64,000 nt of DNA, taken from positions 162,501-226,500 of the forward strand of contig CAJNDS010000125.1 of the NCBI GenBank assembly GCA_905221605.1. Reading direction: 5' to 3'. The translations under genes and the position numbers were made by a program. Source of the stretch: Symbiodinium natans. Lineage: Eukaryota > Sar > Dinophyceae > Suessiales > Symbiodiniaceae. A model generated the notes under the pieces. It saw nothing but the letters and a program-made list of their open reading frames with translations. It did no database searches and was not told the DNA's origin. Below are positions 23,132-34,834 of this stretch, one piece after another; the first letter of the stretch is position 1, and every line of letters begins with the position of its first letter.

Positions 23132-23759
23132 CTGCGTGGGATCCACAGGAGGGTCCAGGGTTCAGGGTTTAGGGTTGGTAGCTGCAACTGTGGGGCCAAT
23201 AAGTAGAGTCAGAGTTTCTAGAGGTACAGCCGATGATAACCTGATTCCCTAAACCATAAACCCTGAACTCTAATTTGCTTGGGGTGTTCATCTACCCATG
23301 AACATTTAAGTAGGACCCTAAGCAAAACACTAAACCCCTACAAGCCTGAAACCCTAAACCCCAAATCATGATCCTGAGCCGAGCTCGTGCGAAGCGCGAA
23401 ACTCGAACCCAGCTGCTTCGGATGTCATAGGGTCACAGGGGGATTTGGAGGCTTTCGCCACCCTAAACCCTAAACCCTAAAACCCTAAAGGCGGTTCTAG
23501 AGCGTTTAGGGAGTAGGATTTGAAAAGGTGTCGGGTGTAGGAGGCCTTAAGCTTCCTAGATGTTTCTAGGGTGGTTGGGGGTTTGGGGGTTCAAGGGTTT
23601 AGATTGATCGGAGTTTAGGATTCAGGGTTTAGGGTTTGGAGTTTAGGGCTACTTAGGGGTTTAGGGTTTAGGGCTACTTGGTTTAGGGCTTAGGGTTTAG
23701 GGTTTTGGGTTTAGGGTTTAGGGCTATTTGGGGGGCTCTGCAGGAGCTTTGCAGGCGCA

Positions 23760-23840
23760 GTTTCCACGGGGATGTGGGCCTCCTCTGGACAGCCTCAAGC
23801 TGGACCGTCTCAGTCTCAGTGGCCATAAATGTCAAAGGGC
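23760..23840 (-). CDS. Exon-like block (PLTFMATETETVQLEAVQRR)
   Basis: Enters with AG|GC in phase 1, like the LRR exons further right, and reads PLTFMATETETVQLEAVQRR. The 3' boundary is uncertain. Helical, Glu/Thr-rich. Confidence 0.35.
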
Positions 23841-24429
23841 CTCCGGAGATTTAGGCTCTGGGGGTTATAGGGTTTAGGGCTTAGGGCCCTGAACCCTGAA
23901 CCCTAAATCCTAAACCCTGAACCCTAAGCCCTAAACCTGCTAGGGTCTCGGGCTTGGGTCTCGGGCTTGGGGGGGAAAGGGAGACTGGCGGGTGGGGTGG
24001 TTTAGGGTGGTTTAGGGTTTAGGGTTTCGGGTTTAGGGTTCAGGGTTTCGGGTTTAGGACGCAGTCCTCCCACTGTGTCTTGAATGTTATCCCGACGTAC
24101 AAACTCGCGCTTTTAGCTGAGCTCAAAAACATTCGGCGGATGGGATTGAAGTCCAGCGCTTCGGGGGTGTAGGGTGTGGTGCTTGGAAAAACCCTAAACC
24201 CTAAACCCTAAACCCTAAACCCTAAACCCTAAACCCTAAACCCTAAACCTGAACCGTAATCCATTTTGAAACCCCGCGCTGATGATGCTGAAGCCTGACG
24301 GTCTTGAAAAGCCCCAAAAACCCTTTCGCGGTTCCCTAGCCCCAAATTCCCTACCTAAAACCCCCTAAACCCTAAACCCTAAACCCTAAACCCTAAACCC
24401 TAAACCCTAAACCCTAAACCCCAAACCAC

Positions 24430-25960
24430 GCCAAAGCCAACATTCTGCGGGGCGGCCGGCCTGCCAAAAACTTCCCTGGCGGGAAACATGCAAGTCCTGA
24501 AAAAGCTTAGAGATTTGCGTGTGCCCAATGTGATCGGGTTGCCGGCTTGAGTGAAAACCCTAAACCCCAAAACCTAATGCAACCCGAACTGAACCCTCAA
24601 GAGCTTGAGGATCTGGACTTCTTAGCTCTTGACATGCGCCTTAAGGCTGTGAACCGTGGCTACTGCTGCGACTGGCTCCGACGTCAATCCCAACCTAGGG
24701 GGCGATACTGACTACCCAAACCATGTAAGCCCTCAAACTTTATACCGAAGCTCACTCCAACGAGTTTCCTCGCGCCTTCTCAAGCTGAGCCGAAATGCCA
24801 CGGCCAAGGGTTTAGGGTTCAGGGCCTAGGGGGGTTTAGGGGCTTTGTGGTTGAGGGTTATAAGGTTTAAGGTTGCTACGCAACCCAAGTCAATGATGAG
24901 GAACATATGGAACATGATGGGGGCCATTAAATTCTCTCGAAGATCTTTATCTTGAAAGCGGCTTGGAACTCTAACACAAGCCCTGAGCCCGCATCCAGAA
25001 ACCCCCAAACACCCTCAAACCTCCCAAAAATCTCCACCCCCTCAAAGCCCCAAAGCCCTGAACCCTAAACACCCTAAAAAGCACCAAAACCCTGATCCCT
25101 GAACTATGCAAACCTAAACCCTGAGCCCTAAACCCTAGACCCTAAACCCTAAACCCTAAACCCTAAACCCCAAACCCTAAACCCTAAAACCCTAAACCCG
25201 AGGGCGATTCTCAAAGCCTGCCAAAGGTGAGAGAACCCCAGACTCCCTTGAATCAGATCTGCAAATTGTGGTGTCTTGCTGGGTACCTTGGGGTTTAGGG
25301 TTTAGGGTTTGCGGTTTAGAGTTTAGGGCCCTACACCCCAAACCCCAAACCCTAGCCGAAGATTGGAAACCCAAAATCTTGCGAACCAGCCCGGTGAGGA
25401 TCACAAGAACTGGGACATGTGGCACGGCTGCATCGTGAGCCCTTTCTCTTGGGCTTGCACGCAAGCTGCGGACGCATATCAGTGCAAAGGTCATGGAGGG
25501 ATTTCCGACTTAACTGCGCAACCGCGTGCTTATTCTAGATTGCGCAAAGTATGCAGGAAGCAGCAAAAGCTCAAGACAGAGATAAGACGCAACGGCAAAG
25601 CATGCTGTCGCCACTTTATGAGCAACTGAGCATCATACCGCCTGTTTGGTTCTAAAAGCTTTTCTTATGCTTGCATCGCTTTTGCATGAATCACAGAGGT
25701 CTCCGAACCTCCCCACAAAAAGGGCGATTAGATTTTTTGCAGGTGCCCGGTTTTTTGGGAAGGCTTAGCAGGCCCTATGAAGCGCGTCAATGTCAAGCAA
25801 CACAGCGCTTGGGGTAATTACGTGACATATTTGCGTTTAGTTCCAGGAACTTATGTTGTTTTCCAAACTGGCACATTGTACCCTGAGACCGTAAACCCTT
25901 TAAACCCCATGCTACACCAAATCCTATGTTGCACCCGGGCTAGGTCGGCTGCCCCCTAGA
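24430..25960. other. Transition from subtelomeric to mostly unique sequence
   Basis: The last CCCTAAA blocks end near 25,200. Beyond that a plus-strand frame at 25,363-25,629 (88 codons) and a minus frame overlapping it are both open; neither has a recognisable domain or clear splice context. Confidence 0.35.
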
Positions 25961-25963
25961 ATT

Positions 25964-26356
25964 TCAAGTCCGGCCATACCCCTCCATGACCTCTTGTGAG
26001 GGCAAAGGTGCTTCCTCCAGCTCAACCAAGCTGTGAAAATGGAAAGCCCCACCGGTCCGCGAGTACTTCTCTCTCCAGGCCCTGGTGCCTGGTTTAGTGC
26101 TGGACCAGCGCCAAGACACTAGGGATGGCGAGGTTGTCATTTCGGCGATTTTGGGGATAAACATCCCGGGCGCACGCAGCAGAATGCGTGTGCGCGTCTC
26201 TACGGTCGCCAATTCCGGCTGGCTGCACGGGCAAAGGAGAACCTTGGGATGAAAAGTGCAGTACCAGGTTGCCCCCACGGCCGCCAGCCGCCTACCGGCG
26301 AATGTCAGGTTGGCAGGGCCTCCTCTCGGGTCACCTTCGCCAGGAATAGTACCCAA
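25964..26356 (-). repeat. Dispersed element, copy 1 (130-codon open frame)
   Basis: The segment at about 26,126-26,350 is similar at DNA level to 52,876-53,117 (shared stretches such as GCGATTTTGGGG, TCTCTA/TATGGTCGCCAAT and the GGGTCACCTTCGCC region). Both copies are open on the minus strand (130 and 105 codons), but frame conservation is poor. I therefore regard it as a dispersed repeat of unknown type rather than a gene. Confidence 0.45.
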
Positions 26357-27005
26357 AACGGGTCCATAAACCCTACATAAACGTACTCAAAGAAAAGCCT
26401 GAAGACTGCACAAAACAGGAGTGAGAAACGTACTAGTTCTTAACAGAGAAACAGGGAATCAGATTGCTTGTATCCCCCTATCCCTACAACCTTCATCAGC
26501 ATTGGATGGTCAACTAGTTCCCCTACTCCCAGAAACCCTATAAATCCTGCAAACCCTAGCACTCAACCCAAGTCGGCGGAAATGTTTCATAAGCTTCGGC
26601 TTGGAGCGCGCCCTGTACGTAGAAGACTCTAGGGTTTAGTGCATACAGGGTTGTTGAGGTTTGCGGAGTCTGCAGGGTTTGTAGGGCTTATGGGGCTCGC
26701 AGGGCTTATCGAGCTTCTGGAGATTAGAGCGTTGAGCTTCTGGAGTTGGGGTTTTGGGTTCAGGCTTGAACGCTCTAACGAATACTGCCTTGTATGCTTT
26801 AGTGTCTACAGTTGGCGCGGTGTCATCCAACTTGAATCTCGTGTCTGAGTTTCTTGACTTAAGCTGGATGCTACCAGCCCGCGCAGAGAGATCGAGCACC
26901 CAAGGCAGCACCCGTGTCAGGGGAGGCTTCTCCGTTGCGAGCCGGAATCTGACTCCGGCCATCCACTTCTCCCCCTTTCCGCCTCGGAGATCCCTAAGTC
27001 AACAG

Positions 27006-27257
27006 GCCATGTGGGCGGTCGACGATCCCACCCACGCCGCCTACAACCCGGCGAGGATCCACCCGGTGGCGGCCGGCGTTGCGGCACTGGACCCGGCGAA
27101 TTACGCCGACAGAATCGCCGGGGAGATGTCGGCGATGTTCCAGGCGGCCTCCAAGCCCAAGGCCCAGGAAGCCAGACCGAGTTGCGCGCAACTCTGCCAG
27201 AAATGTTTTGGGACAATTGAAGCGGCGTCCTGTGCTAGATCGCCATTGTATGTTTAA
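27006..27257 (+). CDS. Plus-strand terminal exon-like block (AMWAVDDPTHAAYNPARIHP...)
   Basis: A pyrimidine-rich tract (TTCTCCCCCTTTCC) and acceptor AACAG precede a GC-rich frame reading AMWAVDDPTHAAYNPARIHP and continuing through DPANYADRIAGEMSAMFQAA to a TAA. It is open upstream from 26,754. Third positions are strongly G/C. Family not recognised. It would be the only well-supported plus-strand exon in the left half. Confidence 0.5.
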   Translation, partial: AMWAVDDPTHAAYNPARIHPVAAGVAALDPANYADRIAGEMSAMFQAASKPKAQEARPSCAQLCQKCFGTIEAASCARSPLYV

Positions 27258-27897
27258 ACCCTGTATAACCCCCTAAGCCCATTGAACCCTAAGTCCCAAA
27301 ACACCTAATCCCCGAAAAACCCTAACCTCTAAACCCTTTTAAACCCTAAAACCCTTTGAACCCTAAACCCCGTGAACCCTAAACCCTTTGAACCCTGCTT
27401 TGAACCCCAGAGCCTAAAACCCTAAAACCCTACAACTCAATAAACCCTAAAACCCTTAAAACCCTACGAGTAGAGCCCTGCAACTCTTTAAACCCTTTGG
27501 ATTGGGGGTTCGGAATATGGAGTTTGGGGTTTGGGGTACGATAACTTAGCGCGCGGCCTTAAACACCAAACGGTCAGGGCAACGCAGGGTTCAGAGTTCG
27601 GAAGATTCACTGTAGGCGAACTAAACAGGCATGATGCTCGTTGAAGCTTTGGGGTGGCGAGGGCTCTGTGACAGCTTTCTTCCTGTGCCGCTGCATCCGA
27701 CACGTGCCTCAACAATCCCTTCAGTTGACATAATATACTTGTTTGGCAAGCAGCTGCCTCCTCAAAACCACCCCCCACATCCCGCCCCAAATCTGCACAT
27801 CCCAAACGTCCGCAAGCCCACCCTCCAAACCCTGCAAAGCCAGGCCCAAAAACTGTCTCCCAGCCCCCCCCCGCCCCCCAAACCCCCAGGCCTCGGC

Positions 27898-27971
27898 TCA
27901 GACTTTGATCGTCTTCTCGGCCACTGGCAGCGCCTCCAGGGCTGCGCGGAGCTCCGCTTTCTCCTCCACGC
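27898..27971 (-). CDS. Terminal LRR-like exon with stop ([20 protein letters not shown]...)
   Basis: Acceptor CACCGAG|GC in phase 1, then [26 protein letters not shown]. It follows the helix part of the repeat consensus and ends the open frame, so I take it as the 3' coding end. Confidence 0.5.
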
Positions 27972-28415
27972 CTCGGTGGGGGGGGAGCGCTTGGGGGGGT
28001 TGAAGGGAGCTCTGGGCTTTGGAAGATGAGGTCTGAGGCAAGGCTGCATAGGTCCAGGATTTATTTTGCAAGGAAAACGTCTAGGGTTTGGGAGTACTCG
28101 GCTTGCTAGGGTTGTGGCTTGAGGCTTGGGATTTCGACGGCTTCAGATTTTGAAGAGGGCGCTCCGGAGTTATTGGGGGACGAAGCAAGGGGGAAGTGCC
28201 GGCTTTGGAGCTCGGCAAGCATAGTTCCATCCCTCCGGGTGTCCCGGCCCTCGCAGGGGTACAGCGTTCTGAAGTCAGCGTCCAGTTTGGCCAGCGCCGG
28301 GAGCCGCCGGAGAGCCCCCGCGAGCGCGAGGCCGCCTTGCAGGCCTCGGGCACGAAGCGCAAGCGACGCGTGGGTCCTCGACCGAGCCTTCACTGCAAGC
28401 CTCCAGGAGCTCCTG

Positions 28416-28446
<31 letters not shown>

Positions 28447-28889
28447 TTCTCTTTCTCTTTCTCTCCCTCTCCCTCTCCCTCTCCCTCTCCCTCGCCCTCG
28501 CCCTCGCCCTCGCCCTCGCCCTCGCCCTCGCCCTCGCCCTCGCCCTCGCCCTCGCCCTCGCCCTCGCCCTCGCCCTCGCCCTCTCCCTCTCCCTCTCCCT
28601 CTCCCTCTCCCTCTCCCTCTCCCTCTCCCTCTCCCTCTCCCTCTCCCTCTCCCTCTCCCTCTCCCTCTCTCCCTCTCCCTCTCCCTCTCCCTCTCCCTCT
28701 CCCTCTCCCTCTCCCTCTCCCTCTCCTCTCTCTCCTCTCCCCTCTCCCTCTCCCCTCTCCCTCTCCCTCTCCTCCCTCGCCCTCTCCCCTCTCCCTCTCC
28801 TCCCTCTCCCTCTCTCCTCCCTCTCCCTCTCCCTCTCCCTCCCTCTCCCCTCTCCTCCCTCTCCCTCTCTCCTCTCTCCCTCTCTCTCC

Positions 28890-28944
<55 letters not shown>

Positions 28945-31900
28945 TCAGTCTGTTTGGAGTTGAAGAAGACCATGGAATGTGTTTGAAGTTGAAGCAGGGC
29001 TTCACAGGTGAAGGTTTGACAGGGATTGCAGGGCTTCTGCCAGCGAGCAGCCCTCTGCGCCTCGGCATCAAGTCTTCAGCAGTTCCGAGATTCTCATGCT
29101 CACAAGAATGCATTGCCGAATGATGCCCTCTGGCCTCAAAACGCCCCTGCAGCTTTTCAAGACCATGCCCCTTTGCTCTGGGGCCCCCTGCCGAGCTCAT
29201 CGTTGCCACCTAAGTCGAGCTTCAGCTGAGTCAGCTCCTGCAGGCGGGCGAGCGCGCCGGCCAGAGCTGCTGCCTGAGCGGCTGCATCCTCCGCGCCTCG
29301 GCAGCAAGTGCAGCTCTCCAAACATCCGCGCATCCCCGGCATCCGCAATGCTCATGCTGCATGATGGCAGATTCATGGCAGATGCCCATACTGCACTGGG
29401 CGTGGACCGGCAGTCCACGAGTGTTGGAAGAGTCGGCTAGACTGCTGACTTGGAGGCAGCAAAGCCCCTATGGCACGCTGCCCATTCGTGATCTTGTTGT
29501 TTCTCCGAGAGTCACATGAGTCATTCTGCCTTGGATGCTACGTTGCAGCCCCGTGGCGCCGCTGCTCTCCACCCACCCCCTCTTGGCACCCGTTTCTGAC
29601 CAAATCGGAGCTGTTGATTCCTACGGTGCTGCAGATGATCTCCACACTATGCCCAGATCAAAAAGACCGGGCGTTTTGGTCGCTTGTTTTGATCGGCTGC
29701 TTATACAACGTTGCCTGATTGCAGTTTGCAGCATCACTAGCATCGCCTGGCAATAAAAGCCTAATGATCTCTGATAGCTTCGATTTGCTTCGCCTTCTAA
29801 TCGGCCATTCTGGTTCAACGCTCAGGAAACTCCCAATCTCTTCCCCGACTTCCCCCGCGCCTCGTCACACTCGGGAATCCCCTGCATTCCCTGCCACCCC
29901 CCATGTCTCAAACTGTTCGGGGCAGATGGAAAAAGCGCTGGAGCGATGAAGGGTGCAGAGAGTTTGGCACAATGATCTTCTAGGATCATACCACCCCGTC
30001 TCGCATAGCTCTCCAGGTCCCCCGGCCGAGCTTGCAGCGGCCGAGACCAAGCTCCAGCGCCGCCAGCTTCGGGAGGCCGCCGAGGGCTTCTGCCAGCGAG
30101 CGACCGAGGCCTGAGCGTCAGGTCTTCAGCAGTTCCGAGATTCTCATTACTCACCAACTGCATCTCTGCCAAATGATGCCCTCTGCTTGCCCCAACTTCA
30201 GCCTCAAAACGCCCCTGCAGCTTTCAAGCCCATGCCCCTCTGGGGCCCCCTGCCGAGCTCCTCGTTGCCACCTAAGTCGAGCTTCAGCTGAGTCAGCTCC
30301 TGCAGGCGGGCGAGCCCGCTGGCCAGAGCGGCTGCCTCCTCGGCGCCTCGGCACGCATCCCTGGCATCCGCAAGGACTCTTGCTGCATTGACTGGCGGAT
30401 GATGGCGGATGCCCATACTGCATCGCGGGGAGTCCGCGACTCTTCCAAAGAGTCGGCTGTGCGGATCCACGGCGCGACGGTTTCAGACAATAGAAGAAGT
30501 GCTGAAGCGCCGCTACTACTCACAAAGCATCACAAAGTTGCAGAACTTCCAAGGCACTTTCGGCACACCCATGACGACATCATGCCACCGCCCCTTCAGA
30601 CCCCCCCGTCCCTTGAGCACCTGATATATTAATCATGGCACGATATTTCTCAGCGTCACCGGCATGCTGGGCAGTGTGGGCTGCTGACTTGGCACGCTGC
30701 CATTCGTGATCTTCTTGAATTTCCTACTCCTGCCGCCAGCCTCTGGGTTCTGATTGACTGTCCCCCCTCCTGAGGCGTCCTGATGCTGGGCCCACAGGTG
30801 CTCAAGGTTATCATTTTGCCACTCAGCCAGGGCATGTCCATACACCCCATCGAGGTGCACGTTGTCAGAATGGTGACTGAGGGTCAACTACACTGCCTTC
30901 GTGTGCTCGGGGTTCTCTCCAAAATGCCTGATTGGCATAGTTCTGCCACACCGGTTCCTGTCCAAGTGCTTCTCGTCTACGACGCAAACACGTCCTGGTG
31001 CAAGGACCATGGTCTGTTGTGTCTCCTGATTGTTTGAGTTAAGGCATGACTTTGACATGAGCGGTCGCTTGTCCTGCTCGGCTGCTCAGAGTTCAGCATT
31101 GCTTGATTGCAGTTTGCAGCATCATGAGCATCGCCTGGACGGCCCGGTGATCTCTGATTGCCTTTTGTGCACGTCGAACCACTTCGCCAAACTTCTCATC
31201 CGCCATTCTGGTTCAACGCTCAGGAAACTCCCAATCTCTTCCCCGACTTCCCCCGCGCCTCGTCACACTCGGGAATCCCCTGCATTCCCTGCCACCCCCC
31301 ATGTCTCAAACTGTTCGGGGCAGATGGAAAAAGCGCTGGAGCGATGAAGGGTGCCGAGGGTTTGGCGCCATGATCTTCTAGGATCATACCGTTTGGCGCC
31401 ATGATCTTCTAGGATCATACCACCCCGTCTCGCATAGCTCTCCAGGTCCCCCGGCCGAGCTTGCAGTGGCCGAGACCAAGCTCCAGCGCCGCCAGCTTCG
31501 GGAGGCCGCCGAGGGCTTCTGCCAGCGAGCGCCAGCCCTCGGCGCCTCGGCGTCAGGTCTTCAGCAGTTCCGAGATTCTCGGTACTCACAAACTGCATCT
31601 CTGCAAAATGACGCCCTCTGCTTGCCTAAACTTCAGCCTCAAAACGCCCTGCAGCATTTCAAGACCATGCTGGGACCATGCCCCTCTGCTCTGGGGCCCC
31701 GGCCGAGCTGATCGTTTCGGTATAAGCCGAGCTTCAGCTGGGTCAGCTCCTGGAGGCGGGCGAGCCCGCCGGCCAGAGCGGATGCCTCCTCCGCGCCTCG
31801 GCACCAAGTCCAGCTCCCCCAACATCCGCGCATCCCTGGCATCCGCAAGGACTCTTGCTACATTGACTGGCAGATGATGGCGGATGCCCATACTGCATCG

Positions 31901-34777
31901 CGGGGAGTCCGCGACTCTTCCAAAGAGTCGGCTGTGCGGATCCACGGCGCGACGGTTTCAGACAATAGAAGAAGTGCTGAAGCGCCGCTACTACTCACAA
32001 AGCATCACAAAGTTGCAGAACTTCCAAGGCACTTTCGGCACACCCATGACGACATCATGCCACCGCCCCTTCAGACCCCCCCGTCCCTTGAGCACCTGAT
32101 ATATTAATCATGGCACGATATTTCTCAGCGTCACCGGCATGCTGGGCAGTGTGGGCTGCTGACTTGGCACGCTGCCATTCGTGATCTTCTTGAATTTCCT
32201 ACTCCTGCCGCCAGCCTCTGGGTTCTGATTGACTGTCCCCCTCCTGAGGCGTCCTGATGCTGGGCCCACAGGTGCTCAAGGTTATCATTTTGCCACTCAG
32301 CCAGGGCATGTCCATACACCCCATCGAGGTGCACGTTGTCAGAATGGTGACTGAGGGTCAACTACACTGCCTTCGTGTGCTCGGGGTTCTCTCCAAAATG
32401 CCTGATTGGCATAGTTCTGCCACACCGGTTCCTGTCCAAGTGCTTCTCGTCTACGACGCAAACACGTCCTGGTGCAAGGACCATGGTCTGTTGTGTCTCC
32501 TGATTGTTTGAGTTAAGGCATGGCATGACTTTGACATGAGCGGTCGCTTGTCTTGCTCGGCTGCTCAGAGTTCAGCATTGCTTGATTGCAGTTTGCAGCA
32601 TCATGAGCATCGCCTGGACGGCCCGGTGATCTCTGATTGCCTTTTGTGCACGTCGAACCACTTCGCCAAACTTCTCATCCGCCATTCTGGTTCAACGCTC
32701 AGGAAACTCCCAATCTCTTCCCCGACTTCCCCCGCGCCTCGTCACACTCGGGAATCCCCTGCATTCCCTGCCACCCCCCATGTCTCAAACTGTTCGGGGC
32801 AGATGGAAAAAGCGCTGGAGCGATGAAGGGTGCCGAGGGTTTGGCGCCATGATCTTCTAGGATCATACCGTTTGGCGCCATGATCTTCTAGGATCATACC
32901 ACCCCGTCTCGCATAGCTCTCCAGGTCCCCCGGCCGAGCTTGCAGTGGCCGAGACCAAGCTCCAGCGCCGCCAGCTTCGGGAGGCCGCCGAGGGCTTCTG
33001 CCAGCGAGCGCCAGCCCTCGGCGCCTCGGCGTCAGGTCTTCAGCAGTTCCGAGATTCTCGGTACTCACAAACTGCATCTCTGCAAAATGACGCCCTCTGC
33101 TTGCCTAAACTTCAGCCTCAAAACGCCCTGCAGCATTTCAAGACCATGCGGGACCATGCCCCTCTGCTCTGGGGCCCCCGGCCGAGCTGATCGTTTCGGT
33201 ATAAGCCGAGCTTCAGCTGGGTCAGCTCCTGGAGGCGGGCGAGCCCGCCGGCCAGAGCGGCTGCCTCCTCCGCGCCTCGGCACCAAGTCCAGCTCCCCCA
33301 ACATCCGCGCATCCCTGGCATCCGCAAGGACTCTTGCTACATTGACTGGCAGATGATGGCGGATGCCCATACTGCATCGGGGGGAGTCCGCGACTCATCC
33401 AAAGAGTCGGCTGTGCGGATCCACGGCGCGACGGTTTCAGACAATAGAAGAAGTGCTGAAGCGCCGCTACTACTCACAAAACATGTTGATTCCTGTGCTG
33501 CCGATGCCCAAATCACGCAAACCTCACCGCCAAAAAAAAAACAGAGCGGGTGTTTTGAACCCGTGACCCCTGCGCCCCAAATCTAAAGCTGCCGCCTTTG
33601 GCGTCCCTCAGCTGCTCAACGTTCAACATTGCTTGAGTGCAGATTGCAGCATCGTTGGAATCGGCTGGCAAAGATACAGTCCGGTGATCTCCGATTGCCT
33701 CTTGTGCACATCGAAGCAACACGGGACCTCTTCAACACTCCTTGCCCTTGGCCACAGAGTGTTGTTGCGAGAGTATCGTGGTGCGCTTCTTCTGCTTTCC
33801 GGAATCTTCTGTTTGCGTCTGACTGGTCCACCACCTTCTCCTCCATCTCGGCTTTGCGGGTGCTCTCTGGCTCTGGATCATGCCCGGGGTGCTCCCAGCC
33901 GCTGGACGCATGATGCATTACCTTCAATGCTTGCTGGGCTCCCGGGCCGAGGCCGGCCTCCGCCTCCCTCAACCCCAGGTCCAGCTCCCGGAGCTGGCCG
34001 AAGCGCCGCAGCGCCGCGCCCAGGCCCCGGGCTCCCTCCAGGCCTCAGCCGCTGGCAGACGACAGCAAGAGTCGGAAAGGCACCCTGCTGCTGCTCTCCA
34101 AGCTCTCCTCTATGCGCACCCTCGTGCTTCAGAACTCTGCTCTCAGGCCGCTGCCGATGCTGGAACCTTCCAGGAGGTGCAGCAGGAGCTTTTCGGACCG
34201 GGGCTGGAGGCACGTCTGAAGTCCTGAGCGAAGGCAGGAGCTGAGACCGTGCCCGGGCCTCTTCCGAGGGAGCCACGGGCTCAGGAAGCAGCAAGAAGAC
34301 CCGACATCTACCCCGACAAAAAGTTGGGCCGTCCTCTGCAAAGGATCTCCAGTTCTGCAGCTGCCAGCGGATGCTGGAGCTCGCTGAGATCAATTTGGAG
34401 CTCCGGCATCTGGGCCATCTCCGGCATCGCCATCATGAGGACGTAGCACAGGGCTCCTTCAGAAGTCGCCAGAAATATTTTTTGTAGTCAGAGGTGTCAT
34501 TAAAGGTCGTTATTTCCAGTTGTGCCCAAAAGATGGGCCTGGTTTTGCCTCAAGCCGGGCGGCCTCGCAGCATGGGCTGCGCCTGCACCTCGCCGAAGGC
34601 ATTCTTCCAGCCCTGCCGGTCCTGGGCCTCGGAAAGGCATAGGACTGCGGCACGTGTCTGCACACGTCTATGCAACGAATATGGTCTGGACACTGCGCAT
34701 GCAGTATCAAGGCTGCAGAATGAAGTGCGTATGCTCTCGCAGATCCTGTCACAGCATGCGCGTGGCACATAGACGTC

Positions 34778-34834
<57 letters not shown>

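Larger units (their letters stand above)
1..25200. repeat. Subtelomere-like domain of interspersed TTTAGGG/CCCTAAA blocks
   Basis: Blocks of the 7-mer TTTAGGG on one strand or CCCTAAA on the other occur every few hundred bases. Lengths run from two or three units to about 300 bp, and orientation changes many times, so this is not a simple chromosome end. Variant units (TTTAGCG, CTTAGGG, TTTGGGG, TTTCGGGG, TTTAGGGG) are locally homogenised. TTTAGGG is the telomere unit of plants and is reported for dinoflagellates. Between blocks lie unique GC-rich spacers, many with exon-like minus-strand frames (listed separately). Repeat density falls off sharply after about 25 kb. Confidence 0.9.
28990..33480. 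repeat. Tandem duplication, units of about 1.05, 1.44 and 1.48 kb plus a partial unit
   Basis: The same series (type A exon, flank with GGCGGATGCCCATACTGCAT, spacer, type B exon) recurs with starts near 29,031, 30,083, 31,520 and 32,999. Sequence 30,399-31,520 is nearly identical to 31,874-32,999. The first unit is shorter and more diverged; the last breaks off at about 33,480. Confidence 0.9.

Noticed and set aside
23380-23440. Possible tRNA B-box (minus, GGGTTCGAG)
   Set aside because: No matching stem, A-box or acceptor pairing could be built.
28119-29123. Open frames of 230-334 codons (Ser/Leu, Pro/Leu, Glu/Gly) on both strands
   Set aside because: They are translations of the pyrimidine 6-mer and CT repeats; the composition follows the repeat and overlaps real LRR exon sequence in other frames.
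30399-33586. Repeated plus-strand frames of 77, 84 and 96 codons in the tandem units
   Set aside because: They recur because the DNA is duplicated; the LRR consensus, phases and splice sites are all on the minus strand.
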